A stretch of DNA of 64,000 bases from Bifidobacterium actinocoloniiforme DSM 22766 (GCF_001263395.1 NZ_CP011786.1:310001-374000), one strand, 5' to 3'. Positions 5,842-13,494 are shown, counted from the first letter of the stretch. Program-made: numbers and translations. The notes: a model not told the origin generated them from the letters alone.

Positions 5842-6465
5842 ATGACGGCTGGAATACGTGCCCGCGGCATTGTGGCTGTGGTTGGAGCGTTGACGATGAT
5901 TTTGGGCCTATCTGGCTGCGGTGCTCAGAAGACGGTGCCGGACGTGACGGGGAAGAATTTCACCGAGGCCACCTCCGCCCTCGCTAAGGAAGGGTTCGCC
6001 TACGAAGCTCAGGATGGAAGCGGGCAGCCCGCGGTTGATGGAACCGTCACCGAACAGGATCCCAAGGGCGGCACGAAGACTGACGCCACGAAAGTAAAAC
6101 TCACGGTGAGGAGTTCCGCTGACGCGGCGCAGGAGCGGGCCGCGCAGAAGCGGAAAGAGAAGGCTGAGAAAAAGGCGCAGCAGCAAAACTCGCCAGCACC
6201 TGCCGAGAAGTCCACTTCTGGCGGGCTCACCCAGACATATGCGCAGTCAGCCTGCGATCAACGCGGCCAACAGGAATTCCCCTACGGATACAAACCTCAC
6301 TACATGACCGCTGGCGCGGAACCGATGTGGTCGCCCGATAGCGTCATGCTCCAGTACAAAGCGACCGTTAAGAACGGGTACAACGCCAAGCGGGATGTGA
6401 CAGTAACTTGTAACGTACGCGGTTCCAATGATCACCCGGAAGTATTCGGTTGGTTGGCTCAGTAG
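5842..6465 (+). CDS. Lipoprotein with a PASTA domain
   Basis: The 207-aa product has a signal peptide ending in a lipobox (MILGLSGC, Cys at about residue 27), then a PASTA domain (VPDVTGKNFTEATSALAKEG to KVKLTV, residues 31-95), a Lys/Ala/Gln-rich linker and a C-terminal domain (QEFPYGYKPHYM, VMLQYKATVKNGYNAKRDVTVTCNV). PASTA domains bind cell-wall muropeptides. The start at 5842 is 16 nt after the ImmA stop with a GGGAAG site. On a prophage it may be a lysogeny-expressed surface protein, possibly for superinfection exclusion or host-wall interaction; that is inference. Confidence 0.75.
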   Translation: MTAGIRARGIVAVVGALTMILGLSGCGAQKTVPDVTGKNFTEATSALAKEGFAYEAQDGSGQPAVDGTVTEQDPKGGTKTDATKVKLTVRSSADAAQERAAQKRKEKAEKKAQQQNSPAPAEKSTSGGLTQTYAQSACDQRGQQEFPYGYKPHYMTAGAEPMWSPDSVMLQYKATVKNGYNAKRDVTVTCNVRGSNDHPEVFGWLAQ

Positions 6466-6481
6466 AGGATTTACTCTCAGT

Positions 6482-6617
6482 CGTGGCTCCCGTGGAGTGC
6501 GCGAGCGTGGAGCTTGCCTATGAGGGCGATGCGTTCCTCATGGCTTCGGACCTTGGCGTAACCGTCTAGGTCCTGAGTGATTGCAAGATGTGGCTCGACA
6601 ACAACGTCAGGGCCTGA
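6482..6617 (+). pseudogene. Decayed 3' fragment of an ImmA-type protease gene
   Basis: The stretch translates as VECASVELAYEGDAFLMASD then LGVTV-stop-VLSDCKMWLDNNVRA, matching the last about 45 residues of the 5427 gene product (…EGDAFLIASDLGVTVQVLNDYRMWLDNNVRA), with an in-frame TAG in place of the Gln codon. The last 30 nt are identical. It follows the lipoprotein gene just as the intact copy precedes it, so the lipoprotein gene is flanked by direct repeats. Confidence 0.85.
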
Positions 6618-6642
6618 TTGCAGGAGGCGAAGAACGTGAGTG

Positions 6643-8040
6643 CTATTCGGTTTTGCTGCTGTATGGTGTCAGATCGATGGGGTCGTGTGGCCGAGGCATC
6701 TCTAGTCTGAGTTCCAGCGTATCGTTCTTTTTCCGGATGTGTGCGAGGGCTACGGATTGCCCGTTTGGTATCTGCAGGTAGTGGCGTGCCATTTGATAGG
6801 CGGTGATGTATCCGATTTCCTCGCCGTCGAGGCTGACGTAGATGGTGGGGTATCCTTTGTATTTTCCTTTGGGGATGTAGCCTTTGCGAACGGTGAGCCA
6901 TATCCATGCGCCGTCACCGTATTTGCTGAGCAGGGGCATATGGTCTTTTTCGCCGCAGACGCTGATGCTGCCGGCTGCTTCGAGTTCCTGGCCGGAGGGT
7001 TTGATATTTCTGGGTGTGGTGTTTTCGCTGGCAAGATAGCTGGCTCGCAGGAATGATGTAGTTTTTTCGCGGCTACGCCGTCTGGCCCGATCGTTTTGTT
7101 CCTTCATGATGGGGCGTGGACTGGAAGCGCTTTCCATTAGAGTGTAGCAGTGGAAGGTCTGCTTGGCGTCTGCGAGCGCTCGATGCTCTTCCTCTTCGTG
7201 GATGCCCAGCAGATCGAGGAGTGTTTCAAGGGTGAGGTTGGCTGCGTTCGGGAACACATGCTTGCCGATGGTCATGGTGTCCACTATCCGAGGAGCTTCC
7301 AGTGGTTTGATTCCGAGTGATTCGGCGGTGGAGTTGATCAGGTTGATGTCGAAGCTGATGTTGTGCCCCATGATTGGTAGATGGCGTATCGCATCGAGTA
7401 GTGGGGGAAGCACCTGGGAGGCCACTGGGGCTTGCGCAAGCATCTCGTTGGTTATTCCGGTGAGGCTGACGATGGCAGCACTCACCATGGTTTGTGGGCG
7501 TATCAGTTGGGAATAGGTTGCTGTCACCTTACCGTTTTGGACCAACATGACTCCGATGTCGATGATTTCCTTTCCCTTGTGCAAGCCGGTGGTCTCCGTG
7601 TCGATGACCGCGTAGTCGGCGTTCTTGGCCGCATGCGAAAACCCTGTGGCTGGATAAACGAGGTTGGGGGAGAAGGTGGGTTCCTTGTGCGCAAGGGTGG
7701 GGGTTGCCGGTTGAGATGGCTCTGGATGCGCTGGTGGGTGTGGGGGGATTCCCTGTTGTTGCTGATTCGGCTCTTGCCTGCTTGACGCGATCCGGCTAGG
7801 AGTCTGCCCTTGTGCTTTACCCGCCTGGGTATGCTTTCCGCGGCTCCTGCGCTTTCGGCTGCGTCGAAAACGGAGGAGAAGATACATTAGCAGAATCAGG
7901 ATAGCCGCGATAATCAGCGAGAGGATGCTGCCAGACAGATTCTCCGGGTGTTGCGAAAGCCGCGAAATCCCCCAGATGCCCACATAGCCGAACAGTGCGA
8001 CCCCGAGCCCCAGTATGATCAACAGCAGCGTGATGAACAT
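6643..8040 (-). CDS. Membrane-anchored DEDDh 3'-5' exonuclease
   Basis: From ATG 8040 (AAGGAG 6 nt upstream; GTG 8046 possible) the protein is 465 aa. Two membrane spans occupy residues 1-58, then an Arg-rich and Pro/Gln-rich linker to about 125. A DnaQ/PolC-epsilon-type exonuclease domain follows: Exo I YAVIDTETTG, Exo II MGHNISFDINLI, Exo III EHRALADAKQT, with all DEDDh residues visible. A C-terminal domain (about 350-450) contains GAWIWLTVRKGYIPKGKYKG and LDGEEIGYITAYQMA, which I cannot assign. Anchoring such a nuclease in the membrane is unusual for a replication proofreader and would suit attack on incoming DNA. Function inferred. Confidence 0.8.
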   Translation of the reverse strand: MFITLLLIILGLGVALFGYVGIWGISRLSQHPENLSGSILSLIIAAILILLMYLLLRFRRSRKRRSRGKHTQAGKAQGQTPSRIASSRQEPNQQQQGIPPHPPAHPEPSQPATPTLAHKEPTFSPNLVYPATGFSHAAKNADYAVIDTETTGLHKGKEIIDIGVMLVQNGKVTATYSQLIRPQTMVSAAIVSLTGITNEMLAQAPVASQVLPPLLDAIRHLPIMGHNISFDINLINSTAESLGIKPLEAPRIVDTMTIGKHVFPNAANLTLETLLDLLGIHEEEEHRALADAKQTFHCYTLMESASSPRPIMKEQNDRARRRSREKTTSFLRASYLASENTTPRNIKPSGQELEAAGSISVCGEKDHMPLLSKYGDGAWIWLTVRKGYIPKGKYKGYPTIYVSLDGEEIGYITAYQMARHYLQIPNGQSVALAHIRKKNDTLELRLEMPRPHDPIDLTPYSSKTE

Positions 8041-8166
8041 CCTCACTCCTTCGTCGCTCCATGAGCCACTTCACTATGGTTCGTCCCTAAAAGAGATATT
8101 ATCGGAAGCTGCTCTTATACCTGAGTGTCGGATAAGACATGGTGGGTATGCGACGTCGCATAAAGT

Positions 8167-8196
8167 CCCCCGTCCGCATTGCGACGCGGACGGGGG
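8167..8196. terminator. Strong GC hairpin
   Basis: CCCCCGTCCGC (8167-8177) and GCGGACGGGGG (8186-8196) form a perfect 11-bp stem with an 8-nt loop. It lies in the 258-nt gene-free gap between the four-TM gene and the exonuclease gene, so it probably ends the leftward transcript of the two-gene operon. No T-run follows. Confidence 0.55.
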
Positions 8197-8298
8197 AAGG
8201 GTCTGTTTGAACTATTCTGGTCCGGCGGCCTGGGGCGAAAGATGATCGCGATGCGCGGCTTCATGAAGGCCGGGGTGCAGTAAATTGCGACAAAGACG

Positions 8299-8823
8299 TT
8301 ATTTGCTCTGCCCGTATTTTTTGATGGATTCCAGCGCGTCCGCTTGGGTGAATTTAGCCCGTTCCTGTTCGGCGGACCGGGAGTCCATCAGTAGTGTGAA
8401 CCTTACCCAGAAGATGCAGCGTGCGGTTTCGGAAAGAATCAGGGCAACGGAAGCCACCGCCAGAGCCTGACCGAGCGGCTTGTCGACAAGGATCGAGAGA
8501 AGCGGAAGCAGGGCTGCCAGCAATGAGAAGACAATCATCCCAAGCCAATTGTGGGAGAAGTTCTCCCTATAGTTCTTACGCGCAACCTTCATGAGCTCGC
8601 TGTCGGATCCGTACGCGAGCATTATTGTGAATGTAATGGAGGACATGAGGATGCCGGCTAAAGCCGATATGCCTGCGTAGAAAGCCGTCAGATCCTTTTT
8701 TGCTGGAGGGAAAAGGAAGTACACGAGCGTAAATGATGCAAGCATGGGTATGGTATCAAGTGCCGGCGTGCGTTGAACCCACGCTTTCACCTTGAACCAT
8801 GGGCCTCGTGCCATTCTGGTCAT
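8299..8823 (-). CDS. Four-span membrane protein of a two-gene cargo operon
   Basis: The 174-aa protein has four hydrophobic segments (about residues 25-40, 46-70, 92-115 and 120-145) after a basic N-terminus, and a charged cytoplasmic tail (DSRSAEQERAKFTQADALESIKKYG). It starts 8 nt after the stop of the 8832 gene, so the two are co-transcribed. No family is recognised. A small multi-span membrane protein paired with a soluble partner at a prophage end is the layout of several anti-phage modules, where the membrane protein is the effector. That role is a hypothesis. Confidence 0.7.
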   Translation of the reverse strand: MTRMARGPWFKVKAWVQRTPALDTIPMLASFTLVYFLFPPAKKDLTAFYAGISALAGILMSSITFTIMLAYGSDSELMKVARKNYRENFSHNWLGMIVFSLLAALLPLLSILVDKPLGQALAVASVALILSETARCIFWVRFTLLMDSRSAEQERAKFTQADALESIKKYGQSK

Positions 8824-8831
8824 TCTACGCT

Positions 8832-9764
8832 TTACCTTTCTATCAACTTGTATACCTCATCCTCATTCTTGGAGCAGACATCCACGAGGGTATCGACAAG
8901 CTGGGAAAACTGTCGTGGCTCGTCACATTCTGGTATATCGGCCTTCATGATCAACGGGTGGCGGAGGAGGTTGTAATCGATTGCGACCTCATCGATTGTC
9001 GTGCCTTTCACGAAAAGCGTCTGGCGCTGTTCTGAAACAACCGGAGCGATTTCGGTTACAACTTCCTTGAGCTTTCGTCTGGCATCTTTACTTGAAGTAG
9101 GTGGTATTTTAATCGTTACATCAATGCTGACGTCGGTTTGAAGATCATTCGCTAAAGGTTGCGTCATGCTCAGCAATTGGCCGCCGTTACGCTCCAAGTT
9201 GAATAGATTTCGTTGCGTAACAAACTTGGCATGGACCTGGTGCACGCCTCCCATTTTCTCCTTGAATTCACGTAAGCCGTCGGCTGTGTAGACAGGCACG
9301 ACTCTCCACTCGAAGTTCTCCCCATTTTGGTTCAATGTCGCGTTCAGGAACTCCTCGACTAGCTTTTCTTTGGGTCTGCCAGCGCCAGTAATGTACCCGA
9401 TTGCATCGTGTTTAGGGTAGAATACTATGGCTGACATCTGAGCGAGATCTGTCTTTCCTGCCTGTATGTCATCGTCTGCTAAGTCAAGCATCTGATCGTT
9501 TTGATTGTCTATTTTTTGCACGAACTGAGTGCTGAGTCTCTCTCCTATGGTGAGAATCGGGTATTTCTTGCCTTCGAGAGCCAACATTAAGATTCGTTTC
9601 GAGGCGAACCAGTGTTTTTCTCCTGGTAATTCCTGATAGGCGGACAACAACTCGTGCCAATCGAGTGCTGGGACGCTGGGGATGCCATTGGTGATTATGT
9701 TTCCGAATCGTCTTTGGAGTTGGAAGAAATAGACTTTGCGCTCTATCGGATTCTTCTTCGCCAT
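8832..9764 (-). CDS. Soluble protein of unknown function, first gene of cargo operon
   Basis: The preferred start is ATG 9764 (GAAGGGA upstream), giving 310 aa; an in-frame ATG at 9827 is poorly placed. The N-terminus (MAKKNPIERKVYFFQLQRRF) and the layout (an N-terminal region to about 100, a middle alpha/beta region with AIVFYPKHDAIGYITG, and a beta/helix C-terminus with SIDVTIKIPP) recall small phage or defence proteins whose N-terminus reads FYxLQ, but I cannot name a domain. No nuclease or NTPase motif is visible. Its base composition is less GC-rich than the neighbouring chromosome, consistent with recent acquisition. Confidence 0.7.
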   Translation of the reverse strand: MAKKNPIERKVYFFQLQRRFGNIITNGIPSVPALDWHELLSAYQELPGEKHWFASKRILMLALEGKKYPILTIGERLSTQFVQKIDNQNDQMLDLADDDIQAGKTDLAQMSAIVFYPKHDAIGYITGAGRPKEKLVEEFLNATLNQNGENFEWRVVPVYTADGLREFKEKMGGVHQVHAKFVTQRNLFNLERNGGQLLSMTQPLANDLQTDVSIDVTIKIPPTSSKDARRKLKEVVTEIAPVVSEQRQTLFVKGTTIDEVAIDYNLLRHPLIMKADIPECDEPRQFSQLVDTLVDVCSKNEDEVYKLIER

Positions 9765-9828
9765 GCCCAGTCCCTTCTCGTAACGGTCAAGAACTATTCT
9801 GACACGGCAGGAAGCGGAAGACGGCACC

Positions 9829-9850
9829 TAATTGGACATCTAATTGGACA
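9829..9850. repeat. Two tandem TAATTGGACA boxes next to the attachment site
   Basis: TAATTGGACA occurs at 9829-9838 and 9841-9850, a 12-bp period, 56 nt from the ssrA-like tail. Short tandem boxes at this distance from an attachment core are typical of integrase arm-type or excisionase sites. The function is inferred. Confidence 0.5.
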
Positions 9851-9905
9851 AGAAATCTGCTGTACTCTGGAAGGTCCTCTAACCATTGATTTTTGAAGGA
9901 TATAA

Positions 9906-9928
9906 TTCAATTCCCCGCAGCTCCACCA
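9906..9928 (+). other. ssrA: Displaced 3' end of ssrA (tmRNA): putative right attachment site
   Basis: The sequence TTCAATT followed by CCCCGCAGCTCCACCA matches the T-loop and acceptor end of bacterial tmRNA (the E. coli gene ends ...CAACTCCCGCCAGCTCCACCA). The 5' complement needed for the T stem is missing (the flank reads GGATATAA), so this is only a tail. It is followed at once by a strong terminator. The simplest reading is the tail displaced when an element integrated at ssrA, with the restored gene left of the window. A tRNA gene tail is less likely. Confidence 0.7.
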
Positions 9929-9934
9929 ATATCG

Positions 9935-9965
9935 AAGCGCCATCCCGTGAGGGGTGGCGCTTTTT
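9935..9965 (+). terminator. Rho-independent terminator (native ssrA terminator)
   Basis: AAGCGCCA (9935-9942) pairs with TGGCGCTT (9955-9962), with the stem extended by CCC/GGG around a gtga loop, followed by TTTTT. It lies 6 nt after the CCA of the ssrA-like tail, as expected for the original tmRNA terminator. Confidence 0.85.
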
Positions 9966-10123
9966 CGTTGTTGGGAGGGGTTGGGGCTGGGGTGGTGGGG
10001 TTGGCCTTGCATGGCTTCATTTCGGGGGCCTCAAGCCCAGGCGTAAGTGGTAAATGTCTCATAGTGTAGACTATGCAAAGGCGGGGGAATCGCATTAGAG
10101 GGGATAAAAAAGGGGAACGAACC

Positions 10124-11164
10124 ATGGATGCAACAACAGCCGAAACGATGCCCGAGGCTAGCCGCAAGCACCGCAGGCTTTGGATCATCATCGCGGCCGT
10201 CGCTGTCGTGGCGCTCATCATCGCGGGCGCATTCGCCTACCGGCACGTGACCCACTCACGCGCCCTGGCCGACTGCGAGAACGCCCGCAGCCAATACCAG
10301 GCCGCTGTCAAGCGACTGGACAAGACGAGGTCCGCGGCCAGCCAGCAGGTCAAAGCCACCCCGGCCGGGGACGTGTCCGACGCCAAGATCATCCAAGCCG
10401 TCACCAACGCCACAGGGGACGAAGCCGGCAAGGGCAAGGCCAAGCCGGCCAAGGACAGCAAACCGGCCATCCCCTCCTGCCCCGCCGACGCCAACGCCGG
10501 AACCCTGAACGGCAACGCGGCAACCACCCGCCAGGCCACCGGCAAGGCGGGCAAGGACGACAAGGCCATCGCCACCGCTGCGGCGGCCATGAACGCTGAT
10601 GTGAGGAAGACCGTCAAGGCCCATTTGGACAAAGCCATCGGCGACGGCGACCAGCTCCTGGGCTCCACCGACGGGCAAGTCGCCGACAACGCCACCAGGG
10701 ACGCATTGAAGACCGCCCTGAACCAAGCCAAGGCCGTGCAAGCCAACGCCAAAGCCAGCGTGGACGACCAACGCAAGGCCATCCAAGCCATCAATGACCA
10801 AACCAAAGCCGTCAACGACTCCAAAACAGCCAAAGACCAAGCCGACCAAGCAACAGCCGACGCGGCGAACGCCGCGCAAGCGCAATCCGCGCCATCACCC
10901 GGACAGGGCTACTCCGGCGGCGGCTACACCGGACCGCAACACTGGAATGGCGGCGGCGCATACCGACCCAGCAACGGCGGCGGGTACCGGCCCAGCGGCG
11001 GCAGTTCACGCCCCAACCGGGCGCCAGCACCGGCAGCACCGGCGCCAGCTCCGGTGACACCACCGGCATCAGGTGGCGGCGACAGTTTCTGGAATGATCT
11101 TAACAATGGAGCCACCGGCCCTGCAATTGATAGCAATGGTAACTGCTTCGCTCGTTGCTTCTGA
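10124..11164 (+). CDS. Membrane-anchored extracellular coiled-coil protein
   Basis: ATG 10124 (GGGGAACG upstream) opens a 346-aa protein. A single span (about residues 19-40, LWIIIAAVAVVALIIAGAFA) follows a short basic N-terminus. Residues 45-260 are Ala/Lys/Asp-rich helical sequence with FIVAR-like spacing, then a Gly/Tyr/Pro-rich low-complexity region (GGGYRPSGGSSRPNRAPAPA) and a small C-terminal end (NNGATGPAIDSNGNCFARCF) with a Cys pair. It resembles the extracellular part of the zinc-ribbon protein at 15103-17211 (shared SHSRxxALA... start of the helical region). It is probably surface-exposed and wall-spanning. Molecular function unknown. A second copy survives only as a 3' fragment at 11890-12075. 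Confidence 0.7.
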   Translation: MDATTAETMPEASRKHRRLWIIIAAVAVVALIIAGAFAYRHVTHSRALADCENARSQYQAAVKRLDKTRSAASQQVKATPAGDVSDAKIIQAVTNATGDEAGKGKAKPAKDSKPAIPSCPADANAGTLNGNAATTRQATGKAGKDDKAIATAAAAMNADVRKTVKAHLDKAIGDGDQLLGSTDGQVADNATRDALKTALNQAKAVQANAKASVDDQRKAIQAINDQTKAVNDSKTAKDQADQATADAANAAQAQSAPSPGQGYSGGGYTGPQHWNGGGAYRPSNGGGYRPSGGSSRPNRAPAPAAPAPAPVTPPASGGGDSFWNDLNNGATGPAIDSNGNCFARCF

Positions 11165-11203
11165 TTGATTCATATCGTTCACACGGACGGCCAATAATCA
11201 CAA

Positions 11204-11237
11204 TCGCCCGCTGGAATCATGTGATTCCAGCGGGCGA
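11204..11237. terminator. Perfect 16-bp inverted repeat
   Basis: TCGCCCGCTGGAATCA at 11204-11219 and its exact complement at 11222-11237 form a long hairpin 40 nt after the stop of the coiled-coil gene. No T-run follows. Between here and 11457 I see only a 17-codon frame at 11280 with GGAGG before it; no gene is supported. Confidence 0.65.
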
Positions 11238-11456
11238 CCGCGTGACTGATAGTCGAGTCCGCATGAACGGAGGACCACCATGAATGGATCACCAATGTCT
11301 GGACAACTGGTTGGATGTCGGTGCGGTGACTAACGAAGCGACCGTTACCGTGGACTCGTGGACCTTTAGCGTATTATTACGGGGCTTGGTTGTCAACAAC
11401 AGCAGGTCGTCTCGTAATCGGACTTCGCCGCTTATAACGGTGTGTATATGAAACAA

Positions 11457-11495
11457 CCTCTGTTACGGGCTGAGGTAGAAAGCCCGCAACAGAGG
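11457..11495. terminator. Hairpin ending the leftward frame at 11558
   Basis: CCTCTGTT...GGGCT and AGCCC...AACAGAGG form an approximately 15-bp stem with one mismatch and an 8-nt loop. It is downstream of the minus-strand frame 11558-11887 and could end its transcript. Confidence 0.45.
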
Positions 11496-11557
11496 TCGTC
11501 GTTGTGTGTTGTGATTGAGTCGAAAGATTCAACGTCATCAGTACAGCATCATGAAGT

Positions 11558-11887
11558 TCACTCGTCAATGCCGGTGAGTTTAGAGGCCATGGCTTCGGCG
11601 ACGATCGCCAGTTGGCCTTGGGATGCGGAGAGCCACTCCTTATGGGACTTTTGTTCGGCCCGGGCCATTTTCAGCGCGTCCTTGGCATCGTCGATGGCCT
11701 GGCCGGCGGCATGCTTGAGCGCTTCCTTGCGTTGGGCTTTGAGGTCCTTGAGGGCCTCCTTGGAGCGTGTTTGTTCGAGCTCGATCCGCTCGTCGAGGGC
11801 GCGCACGGCGTCGGTGGCGGTCACGTCGTCCACGGTCTCCTTGCGCTCCTTGACGTGCTCCTTGGACGAGTCGATGGCGTCCCGCAA
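11558..11887 (-). pseudogene. 5'-truncated coiled-coil protein gene
   Basis: The frame encodes about 109 aa of highly charged helix (DAIDSSKEHVKERKETVDDV... ELEQTRSKEALKDLKAQRKE...), clearly protein-like. Its only nearby start is a TTG at 11887 with no ribosome site, and its 5' side abuts the fragment 11890-12075, which belongs to another gene in the opposite direction. I read this as a remnant cut off at a recombination junction near 11,888. A very short functional protein cannot be excluded. Confidence 0.5.
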
Positions 11888-11889
11888 CC

Positions 11890-12075
11890 GTTCGATCCGG
11901 TAACAGCGGAGGAGGATGCCGACCCAGCACCGGCGGCTCGCGCCCCAACCGGGCGCCGGCGCGAGCAGCTCCGCCGGCTTCGAGCCATCCCGGAGGAATC
12001 CGGGATGACATAAACAACGGAGCTACCGGTCCCGCGATTAACGACGATGGCGAGTGCGGTGCGCATTGCCACTGA
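11890..12075 (+). pseudogene. 3' fragment of a second copy of the 10124 gene
   Basis: Read to TGA 12073-12075, the frame gives RPSTGGSRPNRAPARAA, then an altered linker, then DDINNGATGPAINDDGECGAHCH. This aligns with the C-terminal 60 residues of the 10124 product (RPSGGSSRPNRAPAPAA ... NDLNNGATGPAIDSNGNCFARCF). Membrane anchor and helical region are gone. The hairpin at 12102 mirrors the hairpin after the intact gene. Confidence 0.8.
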
Positions 12076-12101
12076 GCCTCGCTGTCCAGATTCATGATTG
12101 C

Positions 12102-12155
12102 CTATCAAAGTCGCCTGTCAAAACCCACACGGCAGCAGACAGGCGACTTTGATAG
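12102..12155. repeat. Perfect 18-bp inverted repeat
   Basis: CTATCAAAGTCGCCTGTC (12102-12119) and its exact complement (12138-12155) are separated by 18 nt. It occupies the place of the terminator after the 12075 fragment, parallel to the hairpin at 11204. Confidence 0.7.
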
Positions 12156-13058
12156 CCAACGCAGGCGCGTAGGCCACCCGGGACAAGACGATCGCCCATG
12201 CGGGCGTTATGCCACTTCGATTCCCCAGCTTCAGCCAACGAGCGACCCACCTGCTCGACCGCTTACCCCGTCGAAAGCGGGACCGACGGTCAGGTGGTCC
12301 GTCCCGCCTGTCCGAGGCTTCAAGCAAGGGGTTACGCCAGGCGACGGTCGGGGACCGCTGTTTTAATTGGGGGAACCTACGGGCCCGCACCCGCCAGCAC
12401 AGGAGCGGCGCTGGAACGCAGTGCCTTTTGAAACGAGGAGTAGGAAGACGGGTCCGTCATCCTGGCCAGCACCTGCGGAGGCACTAATCCAAGACTATTC
12501 ATAGTTTAGGTTGCACCAGCTCTTTTTTCTAACCGAATCGGGACTTCTTTAACTATTTTTAATCCTCCCCAAAACCTAGTAGTATCGACGAAAAACTGGA
12601 ATCGGGAGTGCCCTCCCCGCGACAAGTTGCGTTGCACGTCACGCTAAGCTCAACAATTGCCACGGGGGCATTCACAGTCAGAACTAGAACCCCCTGCGGC
12701 CATGCTTAAACCAACCGGGGGCCTTCCCCTCACCTGGGGCCACCGCCGACGGCCTGCCAATCAGCGCCGCCGGCCGGCTAGCAGGCCCACACTTGCATGC
12801 GCACACCCACGCGCCCACGCTTCCGCGCACGCCCACACGCCCACGCCCACGCACGCACGTCACGCCGGCACGCACACGCGCACACCTATCTACCCGCGGG
12901 CAGGCGTACATACGGGCGCACCCTACTGCGGTGGGGGCGGGTAGGGTTGTGGCGTACGGCTGCATGCACGCCCAGCATCGCTACCCCCATCTGATCTGCA
13001 TTGCGACACGACGAAAGAACGGCTTGATACCACCGGGCGCGGCGGCCCATTTGCATGT
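12156..13058. other. Gene-free stretch with a CACGCC-rich simple-sequence tract
   Basis: No frame in these 0.9 kb combines a ribosome site with plausible protein composition. From about 12,785 to 12,885 the + strand is an alternating purine-pyrimidine tract made of CAC, CACGC and CGCACAC units, which gives spurious His/Thr/Arg-rich frames. An AT-richer patch lies at 12,500-12,600. I see no tRNA, rRNA or known structured RNA. Confidence 0.5.
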
Positions 13059-13179
13059 AGTGCCGATCGGTACTATAGCGGTAATCGCCCAACACGGAAC
13101 ACATCAAAGGCTTGGGGCAAATTGAAGGCGACGACAAGCGTGGCCGGGGACTCGCAAAATTAAAGGGCGGATTATTGTA

Positions 13180-13208
13180 TTGACAGTAGTGCTAGACAGT
13201 ACTATTAT
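13180..13208 (+). promoter_or_regulatory. Near-consensus sigma-70 promoter with dyad spacer
   Basis: TTGACA (13180-13185), a 17-bp spacer, then TATTAT (13203-13208). The spacer (GTAGTGCTAGACAGTAC) is an imperfect palindrome, a likely operator for the adjacent XRE protein. After the start, TGCCACCT/AGGTGGCA (13212-13233) forms a stem that contains the ribosome site of the next gene. Confidence 0.75.
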
Positions 13209-13236
13209 CGATGCCACCTGAAGAAAGGTGGCACGC

Positions 13237-13449
13237 ATGGGACTAAGGGAGATGCGTAAGCGCTGAGGCTGGACACAGGTCCAGCTGGCCGATGTGACAG
13301 GAGTACCGCAGACCAATATCAGCGCTTATGAGCGATGGTCGGCCGCCAATCCACGTGGCAAGATAAAAAACCCACATAAGATGGAGCTGACCACCGCCGT
13401 AAAGCTAGCCGACGCGCTGGGCGGAGACGTCCAAGAGCTACTGGCCTAG
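13237..13449 (+). pseudogene. XRE regulator interrupted by TGA at codon 10
   Basis: MGLREMRKR, then TGA, then GWTQVQLADVTGVPQTNISA and a complete HTH to TAG 13447-13449 (70 codons). The intact paralogue at 13955 reads MGLRELRSRKGWTQVQLA, so the TGA replaces the Lys codon. There is no good restart downstream (an ATG lies near codon 50, past the HTH). Because promoter and hairpin are well kept, a recent nonsense mutation or a sequencing error is possible; programmed readthrough is unlikely but not excluded. Confidence 0.75.
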
Positions 13450-13464
13450 AGCGGCGAACGAAAA

Positions 13465-13494
13465 GGGGCCCGACAGTGCTAGCTGTCAGACCCC
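13465..13494 (+). terminator. Terminator-like hairpin of module A
   Basis: GGGGCCCGACAG and CTGTCAGACCCC (13465-13476, 13483-13494) pair with one bulge, 15 nt after the XRE stop. The CCGACAG...CTGTC core is conserved in module B. Confidence 0.6.

Larger units (their letters stand above)
1..9928. mobile_element. Right part of an integrated temperate-phage-like element
   Basis: The block holds a phage-type replication module (HTH initiator with internal iterons, ssb), many small overlapping genes, a divergent two-regulator switch with three operator boxes, and an ImmA-type protease. It ends at 9906-9928 in a fragment resembling the 3' end of tmRNA followed by a terminator, a common attachment site for integrases. 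No integrase, packaging or structural gene is in the window, so the element must continue left of position 1. Whether it is a full prophage, an integrative plasmid or a remnant cannot be told from here. The right boundary is an inference from the ssrA-like tail. Confidence 0.75.

Noticed and set aside
8299-9764. Kiwa defence system (KwaA/KwaB)
   Set aside because: Gene sizes are roughly similar, but the order is reversed and I see no recognisable KwaB sequence features.
9906-9928. Complete tmRNA or tRNA gene
   Set aside because: Only the 3' T-loop and acceptor end is present; no 5' partner, resume codon or tag frame lies upstream.
12657-13137. Several His/Thr/Arg-rich frames on both strands
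   Set aside because: They arise from the CACGCC simple-sequence tract, mirror one another across strands, and have no ribosome sites.
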